A stretch of 5,883 nt of DNA from Pseudomonadota bacterium (GTDB lineage Bacteria; Pseudomonadota; Gammaproteobacteria; UBA5335), in the NCBI GenBank assembly GCA_021783685.1, contig JAJXTQ010000136.1:1-5883 (forward strand), written 5' to 3'. The first letter of the stretch is position 1, and each line of letters begins with the position of its first letter. Both the position numbers and the translations under genes were made by a program. Positions 1-4,663 of this stretch are shown here, one piece after another. The notes beneath the pieces are model-generated. The model had not been told where the DNA came from. It saw only the letters and a program-made list of their open reading frames with translations, and searched no databases.

Positions 1-302
1 CGCTTGGCTTCTTCGTCCGGGCCGAAGAGCAGCTCGAAGATGTCGGTGCGGGAGATCTTGCGGGCCGCCTTGATCTTGGGATGCAGCCGGCGATAGCGGC
101 GGATGTAGCTGACCAGCTTGGCATCTTCCACCGTCTTGGACTGACCGGGCTTGAGCACCCGCTCCAGCAATCCCAGTTCCTCGAGGTGCGGCAGCACATC
201 GTCGACGGCGTGATACATCGCGTCCAGCGTATCCACCAGCGTGGCATGCCAGTCGAACAGCATGATGCGGGGTTGTGCGAGGGGCGACTGCGAGATACCC
301 AT
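1..302 (-). CDS. HAD-family hydrolase, N-terminal part (runs off the left edge)
   Basis: The 5' end of a gene read leftwards; the 100 codons present contain no stop. Residues 13-24 (IMLFDWHATLVD) form a hydrophobic strand followed by HAD motif I, with D17 as the presumed nucleophile. The helical stretch after it, including the basic segment RRYRRLHPKIKAARK (68-82), looks like the start of a C1-type cap domain. Motifs II-IV lie outside the window, so the reaction cannot be stated. Canonical HAD phosphatases have D-x-D-G-T; here the second Asp is His19 and the Gly is Ala20, so ordinary phosphatase activity is doubtful. The ATG at 302 has no clear Shine-Dalgarno. An in-frame TTG at 368, preceded by GAGG with an 8-nt gap, would add 22 residues, and the ATG at 263 (M14) is a third option. 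It follows the ene-reductase gene in the same direction and reading frame and is probably co-transcribed. Family assignment is fairly sure; start and substrate are not. Confidence 0.75.
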   Translation of the reverse strand, partial: MGISQSPLAQPRIMLFDWHATLVDTLDAMYHAVDDVLPHLEELGLLERVLKPGQSKTVEDAKLVSYIRRYRRLHPKIKAARKISRTDIFELLFGPDEEAK

Positions 303-376
303 GCCGATGACGGACTTTGATGGCGGGATGGAAAGTGCATGATCGGGGGCCGGCGCGTCCTTGCGCAAGCCCTCCG

Positions 377-380
377 CCTC
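377..380 (-). promoter_or_regulatory. Possible ribosome-binding site for a TTG start of the HAD gene
   Basis: GAGG on the - strand lies 8 nt before an in-frame TTG at 368, just after the ene-reductase stop (386-384). The annotated ATG at 302 has no comparable site. If used, the HAD gene begins 15 nt after the previous stop instead of 81 nt. The 21 extra residues after the start are not recognisably conserved, so the ATG is kept in the call. Confidence 0.3.
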
Positions 381-383
381 GCG

Positions 384-1469
384 CTAGCCGGCGTCCGCGA
401 GCGCGGGGTAGTCGGTATAGCCGTGGGCGTCCCCGCCGTAGAAGGTGGCGGGATCCGGGGGATTGAGCGGCGCATCCTGAGCCAGCCGCGCCACCAGATC
501 GGGATTGGCGATGTAGGGCCGACCGAAGGCGATGAGGTCGGCGCGATCCTCGGCCCGTGCGTGCAGGGCGCGCGCGCGATCATAGCGGCCGTTGGCGATG
601 TAGGGGCCGCCGAAACGCCGGCGCAGCGCCTGGAAATCGAAATCCGGCGGCACTTCTTCATTCGGCGCCCATTCCACCGCATGCAGATAGGCCAGTCCGT
701 ACCCGGACAGGCACTCGGCGACGGCATTGAACAGGACTTGCGGATCGCTGTCGCTCATGTCGTTGACCGTGCTGGCGGGCGAGATGCGCACGCCGACGCG
801 AGATGCCGGAACGGCCTCGAGGACCGCCGCGACCACCTCGGTCAGAAAGCGCAGACGATGGGGGATGGACCCGCCGTAGGCGTCGGTGCGGCGATTGGTC
901 CCGTCACGCAGGAACTGGTCGATCAGATAGCCGTTGGCGCCGTGGAGTTCCACCCCGTCGAACCCGGCCTGCAGCGCCCGCGCCGCCGCCTCCCGGTATT
1001 GCGCGACGATGAGCGGGATTTCCGCGAGGTCGAGCGCGCGCGGCGTGACGAAGGGCTTGGGACCGGTCCAGGTGAACGCATTGCCCTTGGGGCAGACGGC
1101 CGACGGCGCGACCGGCAGCGCTCCATCCGGCTGGTATTCCGGCAGCGAGATCCGGCCGACGTGCCAGATTTGGGCAAAGATGCGCCCACCGGCCTCGTGC
1201 ACGGCCTGGGTGATGGCTTGCCAGGCGCGCACCTGCTCGTCGGTATAGAGCCCCGGCACGTTGGGGTAGCCCACTCCCTGCCGGCTGATGACCACGCCCT
1301 CGCTGACGATCAGGCCGGCGCTGGCGCGCTGCGCGTAATAGCGCGCCGCCAGATCCCCGGGCGTGTTGTCCGGCTGGGCGCGGCTGCGGGTCAGCGGCGC
1401 CATCACGATGCGGTTGGGAAGGGTCAGGTCCCCGAGGTGGACCGGGGCGAAAAGATCTTGGGCAGCCAT
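384..1469 (-). CDS. Old Yellow Enzyme-type ene-reductase (NADH:flavin oxidoreductase, NemA-like)
   Basis: A 361-residue FMN-dependent TIM-barrel reductase, the usual length for the family and similar to E. coli NemA throughout. Such cytosolic enzymes take hydride from NAD(P)H and reduce activated alkenes, N-ethylmaleimide, quinones or nitro compounds. Visible landmarks: NRIVMAPLTRSR (19-30) with T27 near the flavin; Q100 and W102 in AQIWHVGR; the substrate-anchoring pair H176/N179 and proton-donor Y181 in VELHGANGYL; R228 in VGVRISP; and the FMN-phosphate segment FGRPYIANPDLV (315-326). Thr27 rather than Cys, with Trp102, places it in the classical OYE class, not the YqjM class. The frame stays open upstream to 1652, but the ATG at 1469 is chosen because AAGGAG (1477-1482) precedes it by 7 nt and the protein then begins as relatives do. 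The start lies inside the 3' end of the metallopeptidase gene (46-nt overlap), suggesting translational coupling. The physiological substrate is unknown. Confidence 0.95.
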   Translation of the reverse strand: MAAQDLFAPVHLGDLTLPNRIVMAPLTRSRAQPDNTPGDLAARYYAQRASAGLIVSEGVVISRQGVGYPNVPGLYTDEQVRAWQAITQAVHEAGGRIFAQIWHVGRISLPEYQPDGALPVAPSAVCPKGNAFTWTGPKPFVTPRALDLAEIPLIVAQYREAAARALQAGFDGVELHGANGYLIDQFLRDGTNRRTDAYGGSIPHRLRFLTEVVAAVLEAVPASRVGVRISPASTVNDMSDSDPQVLFNAVAECLSGYGLAYLHAVEWAPNEEVPPDFDFQALRRRFGGPYIANGRYDRARALHARAEDRADLIAFGRPYIANPDLVARLAQDAPLNPPDPATFYGGDAHGYTDYPALADAG

Positions 1470-2593
1470 GAAAGGGCTCCTTGGGTGGATGAGGACGGGG
1501 CGGCCTCGAGCGCGTCGGCATCGTTCTGCAGCACGATCTCGTGGACGAACTGCAGCTTGGCGCGCACGGCCGGGGTCAGGACGAAGGGATAGGCATCCTC
1601 CAGCCCCATGCTGCGATTGAGCGCATTGGACAGGACGCTGAGGCTGAGCCACCGGTCCATGAGCGCCGCGAAATCATCGCCGAGGGTGATGGTGAGCAGT
1701 TCGGGATCGGGGGATGCATCGCCCGGAATGCGCCGCAGGCGCACGCCGAAATCCGCTGCGGTGTCCATGGTGTCGACCATGTGCAGGTAGTGCGCCCAGG
1801 TTTCCGCCCAGTCCTCCCACGGATGCATGCTCGCGTAGGCGCTGACGAAACGCTCCGGCCAGTCGGCCGGCGGGCCCTGCTCGTAGTGGCGGTTCATGGC
1901 GTCGCCGTAGTCGGCCCGCTCGTCGCCGAAGGCGTCCCGGAACGCGGCCTCGTGGGCCGTCCCGGCGATGAGACGGTCCCAGTAGTAATGCCCCAGTTCG
2001 TGCCGGAAATGGCCGAGCACGGTGCGGTAGTCCTCGCCCAGATGGCGACGATGGCGCGTCCGCGCCACCGGATCGGCCTCGGCCAGGTTGAGGGTGATGA
2101 GGCCGTTGTCGTGTCCGGTCAGGACCGGCGCCTGCCCGGGCAGCGGCTCGGTGAACTCGCTCTCCGGGTCCTTGTCGGCCAGAAAATCGAAGGCGAGCCC
2201 ACGTTCCGGATCCTCGATCCTGCTGCGCACCGGCAAGCCCAGCCGCATCAGGGAATAGAGCGCGTGGCGCTTGGCCTGTTCGAGTGCGCGCCAGTAGTCC
2301 AGATTCTGCGGCACCGACAGGTCGGGGATGGTCTGGGTCAACCGGCAGGCCACGCACAGTGCCCCGTCGTCCTCGGGCGGCAGGAACCAGTTGCACACCG
2401 CATGCTCCACCTGATTGGTGCAGGCGCGGTAGACGCGTGAGGGGTCATCCGGCGGATGAAAACCCGCTTCGACGGGTTCAAGCGCAGCCATCTGCAGCCG
2501 GTCGGGCAGGAAGCCCACCGTGCGTCCGCAGGCCGAACAGAGGGAATTCCGGAGAAACAGGGTATTTCCGCACGCGCAATGCCCGACCTTCAT
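1424..2593 (-). CDS. Putative zinc metallopeptidase with N-terminal zinc ribbon (Peptidase_Mx / COG4307 type)
   Basis: 389 residues in two parts. The N-terminal third holds eight cysteines in metal-site spacing: C6-x-C8, C19-x2-C22, C58, C67 and C80-x2-C83, consistent with one or two zinc ribbons. The remainder carries HELGHYYWDRL (198-208), an HExxH zinc-protease signature with H198, E199 and H202. A conserved-looking acidic/aromatic stretch, HPWEDWAETWAHYLH (257-271), may supply the third zinc ligand (E260 or E264 are candidates). No signal peptide or membrane segment is visible, so it is probably cytosolic. The family is called a putative metallopeptidase from its motif; I know of no established substrate. 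The start at 2593 has GAGG (2601-2604) 7 nt upstream. The C-terminal tail after about residue 362 is Ser/Ala/Pro-rich and unlike a folded domain, and its last 15 codons overlap the next gene. It lies 72 nt downstream of the gamma carbonic anhydrase gene. Family call is strong; function is unknown. Confidence 0.88.
   Translation of the reverse strand: MKVGHCACGNTLFLRNSLCSACGRTVGFLPDRLQMAALEPVEAGFHPPDDPSRVYRACTNQVEHAVCNWFLPPEDDGALCVACRLTQTIPDLSVPQNLDYWRALEQAKRHALYSLMRLGLPVRSRIEDPERGLAFDFLADKDPESEFTEPLPGQAPVLTGHDNGLITLNLAEADPVARTRHRRHLGEDYRTVLGHFRHELGHYYWDRLIAGTAHEAAFRDAFGDERADYGDAMNRHYEQGPPADWPERFVSAYASMHPWEDWAETWAHYLHMVDTMDTAADFGVRLRRIPGDASPDPELLTITLGDDFAALMDRWLSLSVLSNALNRSMGLEDAYPFVLTPAVRAKLQFVHEIVLQNDADALEAAPSSSTQGALSWLPKIFSPRSTSGT
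1477..1482 (-). promoter_or_regulatory. Ribosome-binding site of the ene-reductase inside the metallopeptidase gene
   Basis: AAGGAG on the - strand ends 7 nt before the ATG at 1469, the strongest Shine-Dalgarno in the window. It decides the ene-reductase start against the longer open frame reaching 1652. In the metallopeptidase frame the same bases fall in the codons for Q371-G372-A373, so ribosomes finishing that gene could restart here. Confidence 0.8.
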
Positions 2594-2665
2594 GGTGCAT
2601 CCTCATCGAAGAAGTCGAGCAGCTTAGAACGGCTCGGCGCCGATTGGTGCCCTTGTCGATGCGCA

Positions 2666-3205
2666 TCAGCCCCCGGGAGGGTTCCGATAGCGATCCTTGA
2701 CACGCACGTAATGCGCCGCCGAATAGGCGAGAAAATCGCGTTCATCCGGGCGCAAGGGCCGCGCCGCCCGCGCCGGCGCCCCGACATAGAGCCAGCCGCC
2801 TTCCAGGTGCTTGCCCGGCGCCACCAGCGCGCCCGCCGCCAGCATGACCTCGGCATCGAGCGTCGCCCCGTCGAGCACCAGCGCGCCCATGCCGATCAGG
2901 CAGCGCGGTCCGATGGTGCAGGCGTGGAGCACCGCTCGGTGGCCCACCGTCACATCCTCGGCAATCACGAGACCCGCGCCGCCGGGCGTGTAGGGTCCGT
3001 CATGCGTGACGTGACACACCGCGCCGTCCTGCACGTTGCTGCGCGCCCCGATGCGGATGCGCTCGACATCGCCGCGCAGCACGGCGCCCGGCCAGACGGA
3101 CACGTCCTCGGCCAGCGTCACCTGCCCGATCACGGTCGCGTCGGGGTCGATGTAAACGCGCTCACCGAGGGTGGGCTGGATGCCGAGATAAGGACGCACG
3201 GACAT
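2666..3205 (-). CDS. Gamma-class carbonic anhydrase family protein (YrdA-like)
   Basis: A 179-residue left-handed beta-helix protein built of hexapeptide repeats (for example IGARSNV, VTVGHRAV, IGPRCLIGMGALV), expected to form a trimer with zinc at subunit interfaces. The three metal ligands of gamma carbonic anhydrases are present: H65 in VCHVTH, and H89 and H94 in VGHRAVLHAC. Also present are counterparts of the Cam residues Arg59, Asp61, Gln75 and Asp76 (R44, D46, Q59, D60). The C-terminal helix RDFLAYSAAHYVRVKDRYR is typical of the YrdA subgroup. It lacks the acidic proton-shuttle loop of Cam, and many YrdA-type proteins have weak or undetected CO2 hydration activity, so the function should be read as metal-binding and possibly carbonic anhydrase. 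The ATG at 3205 is 12 nt past the gorA stop; the Shine-Dalgarno is weak (AGAGA), so translation may depend on coupling to gorA. No signal peptide is seen. Family assignment is near certain. Confidence 0.95.
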   Translation of the reverse strand: MSVRPYLGIQPTLGERVYIDPDATVIGQVTLAEDVSVWPGAVLRGDVERIRIGARSNVQDGAVCHVTHDGPYTPGGAGLVIAEDVTVGHRAVLHACTIGPRCLIGMGALVLDGATLDAEVMLAAGALVAPGKHLEGGWLYVGAPARAARPLRPDERDFLAYSAAHYVRVKDRYRNPPGG

Positions 3206-3217
3206 GGCGGAGTCTCT

Positions 3218-4573
3218 TCAGCGCAGGGTCACGACCTCTTCGGCCGTGGTGGGGTGGATGGCGATGGTGTGATCGAAATCGGCCTTGGTCGCGCCCATGC
3301 GGATGGCGACGGCAAAACCCTGCAACACCTCGTCGACGCCGGGGCCGAGCATGTGCAGCCCGACGACGCGCTCCTCGGCGCCCGTCGTGATCAGCTTGAC
3401 CAGCGTGCGTGGCTTGTCCTCGGTCATGGCGTGGTAGAGCGGCACGAAGGCGCTCTCGTGGACGCGCACCGCGGCGCCGTGGCGCTCCCGCGCGCGGGCC
3501 TCGCTCAAGCCGACGCTGGCGACCGGCGGATGGGTGAACACCACGCTCGGCACCGTGTCGGGATCGATCGGAGGCGGGTCGCCGTGGCCGAACAGCCGCT
3601 CTGACAGACGGCGGCCGGCGGCGATCGCGACCGGCGTCAGGGCCGGCTCCCCGGTGACGTCGCCGATCGCATGAATGCCCGGCGCCGCCGTGCGCGAGTC
3701 CGCATCGACCCGCAGCACGCCCTGGTCGTCGGGCGCGAGCCCCACGCGGTCGAGCCCGATGTCGGCGAGATTGGGCACGCGCCCGGTGGCCCAGAACAGC
3801 GCGTCGAAGGATGCGCGCGCGCCATCCGCCCCGATGACCGCGACCCGGCCGTCGGCCTGCCGCTCCAGACGGGCCAGCGCGTGCCGGAACCGGATGCCGA
3901 TGCCCTGCTGCTCGAAAGCTGCGGCCAGCGCTTCGCCCAGTCGGTCATCGAAGTTGCGCAGCAACCGGTCGCCGCGCACGAACAGCGTGACCGCGCTGCC
4001 CAGCGCCGCGAGCACGCTGGCCAGCTCCACCGCGATGTAGCCGGCCCCGACCACCGCGACGCGCGCCGGCAAGGCCGGCATCGCAAAGAAATCATCCGAG
4101 GTGAGCCCCAGCCCGGCGCCCGGCACCTCCGGGCGGTAGGGCGCTCCGCCCGTGGCGATCACGATGTGCGGCGCGTGCAGCCGATGTGCGCCGGCGCGAA
4201 CGCGGCCGTTGCCTTCCAATTGGCCGGCGGCCGGGAGGTGCACGATGCCGCGCTGCGCCAGTTGGCCGGCGTAGACGCCGCGCAGCCGTTCGAGATAGGC
4301 CGCACGCTTGCGGGCCAGACCGGCCCAGTCGAAGGGCGCGGCCGCGGGCGCCGGCCAGCCGTAGTCGGCTGCATGGCCCAGATGCCGGGCCACCTCGGCG
4401 GCATTCCAGAGGATCTTCTTGGGCACGCAGCCGCGATGGACGCAGGTGCCGCCCAGCGCCGCCGGTTCGAGCAGGGCCACCCGGGCGCCGAGATCCGCCG
4501 CACGCTTGGCCATGGCCAGGCCGCCGCTGCCGCCGCCCAGCACCACACAATCGAACGCCTGCATTTGGCTCAT
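3218..4573 (-). CDS. gorA: Glutathione reductase (NADPH)
   Basis: A cytosolic FAD flavoenzyme that reduces glutathione disulfide with NADPH. At 451 residues it is almost exactly the length of E. coli Gor (450). Domains in order: FAD Rossmann motif GGGSGG (13-18); redox-active disulfide C44/C49 in GGTCVHRGCVPKK; FAD-contacting ATGG (140-143); NADPH Rossmann motif GAGYIAVELA (176-185); R200 and R206, matching E. coli R198/R204 that bind the NADPH 2'-phosphate; second FAD motif AIGDVTG (302-308); dimer-interface end with catalytic H440 and E445 in HPTTAEEVVTLR. The two arginines and the Ala in GAGYIA favour NADPH over NADH and argue against a glutathione amide reductase. The disulfide loop reads CVHRGC rather than CVNVGC, a tolerable variant. 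The start at 4573 has GAGAGG (4580-4585) 6 nt upstream; a GTG at 4609 in frame would add 12 residues but lies at or upstream of the predicted transcription start. It is the first gene of the leftward unit and divergent from prlC. Confidence 0.97.
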   Translation of the reverse strand: MSQMQAFDCVVLGGGSGGLAMAKRAADLGARVALLEPAALGGTCVHRGCVPKKILWNAAEVARHLGHAADYGWPAPAAAPFDWAGLARKRAAYLERLRGVYAGQLAQRGIVHLPAAGQLEGNGRVRAGAHRLHAPHIVIATGGAPYRPEVPGAGLGLTSDDFFAMPALPARVAVVGAGYIAVELASVLAALGSAVTLFVRGDRLLRNFDDRLGEALAAAFEQQGIGIRFRHALARLERQADGRVAVIGADGARASFDALFWATGRVPNLADIGLDRVGLAPDDQGVLRVDADSRTAAPGIHAIGDVTGEPALTPVAIAAGRRLSERLFGHGDPPPIDPDTVPSVVFTHPPVASVGLSEARARERHGAAVRVHESAFVPLYHAMTEDKPRTLVKLITTGAEERVVGLHMLGPGVDEVLQGFAVAIRMGATKADFDHTIAIHPTTAEEVVTLR

Positions 4574-4612
4574 GGCCGGCCTCTCGTCGGGATGGGCGGG
4601 GCTGTGCACCGA

Positions 4613-4621
4613 TGCTAGAGT
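4613..4621 (+). promoter_or_regulatory. Candidate extended -10 promoter of prlC
   Basis: TGC-TAGAGT is an extended -10 element (TGn) followed by a hexamer matching 4 of 6 bases of TATAAT. There is no good -35 at 16-18 bp, which the TGn extension may offset. The start would be near 4628, giving a leader of about 36 nt. It overlaps the gorA -10 candidate on the other strand by two bases. Weak evidence. Confidence 0.22.
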
Positions 4622-4624
4622 GGC

Positions 4625-4640
4625 GTGATCGGACCGTCAC
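4625..4640. repeat. Short inverted repeat in the gorA/prlC spacer, possible operator
   Basis: GTGATCGGACCGTCAC is an imperfect palindrome: the arms GTGA(T)CGG and CCGTCAC pair around a central A with one unmatched T. Its right arm overlaps the gorA -35 candidate and its left arm covers the predicted prlC start site, so a bound protein could affect both genes. The GTGA/TCAC arms recall CRP-family sites, but the gap is 8 bp rather than the usual 6. It may also be chance in GC-rich DNA. Confidence 0.3.
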
Positions 4641-4663
4641 ACCGTATCAGGAATCCGCCGCGC

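Larger units (their letters stand above)
4612..4640 (-). promoter_or_regulatory. Candidate sigma-70 promoter of the gorA operon
   Basis: Read leftwards, GTGACG (4640-4635) matches 4 of 6 bases of the -35 consensus TTGACA. It stands exactly 17 bp from TAGCAT (4617-4612), which matches 4 of 6 of TATAAT. Transcription would start near 4605, leaving a leader of about 30 nt that includes the GAGAGG ribosome-binding site of gorA. This is a pattern match by eye in a 90-bp divergent spacer; no expression evidence is available. Confidence 0.35.

Noticed and set aside
339..1592. 417-codon open frame on the + strand opposite the ene-reductase
   Set aside because: It is antisense to a gene with full OYE motifs. 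Its Arg/Gly/Ala-rich translation has no recognisable domain, and long antisense frames are expected at this G+C content.
1541..2440. 299-codon + strand frame opposite the metallopeptidase
   Set aside because: Antisense shadow of a gene with clear zinc-ribbon and HExxH motifs; no family features or ribosome-binding site recognised.
2594..2665. Possible terminator or promoter in the 72-nt gap between the carbonic anhydrase and metallopeptidase genes
   Set aside because: The palindrome TCGGCGCCGA (2634-2643) has short arms and no following T-run. A TCTAAG -10-like hexamer has no -35 partner at a suitable distance.
2478..2666. 62-codon - strand frame whose ATG overlaps the carbonic anhydrase stop (TGATG)
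   Set aside because: The stop/start overlap is attractive, but most of the frame lies out of phase within the metallopeptidase gene, it has no good ribosome-binding site, and the peptide shows no family features. Probably chance.
2456..3604. 382-codon + strand frame spanning the metallopeptidase start, the carbonic anhydrase gene and the end of gorA
   Set aside because: It crosses three well-supported genes and their junctions on the other strand; its His/Arg/Asp-rich composition is typical of reverse-complemented GC-rich coding DNA.
4574..4609. Longer GorA starting at the GTG at 4609
   Set aside because: The extra 12 residues do not resemble GorA N-termini, the ATG at 4573 has a better ribosome-binding site and gives the standard length, and the GTG lies at or upstream of the predicted transcription start.
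3671..4618. 315-codon + strand frame opposite gorA
   Set aside because: Shadow of gorA; no motif, and it ends inside the divergent promoter region.
4625..4640. CRP or FNR binding site
   Set aside because: The GTGA and TCAC arms are separated by 8 bp rather than 6, and the FNR core TTGAT-N4-ATCAA is absent. It is kept only as an unnamed inverted repeat.
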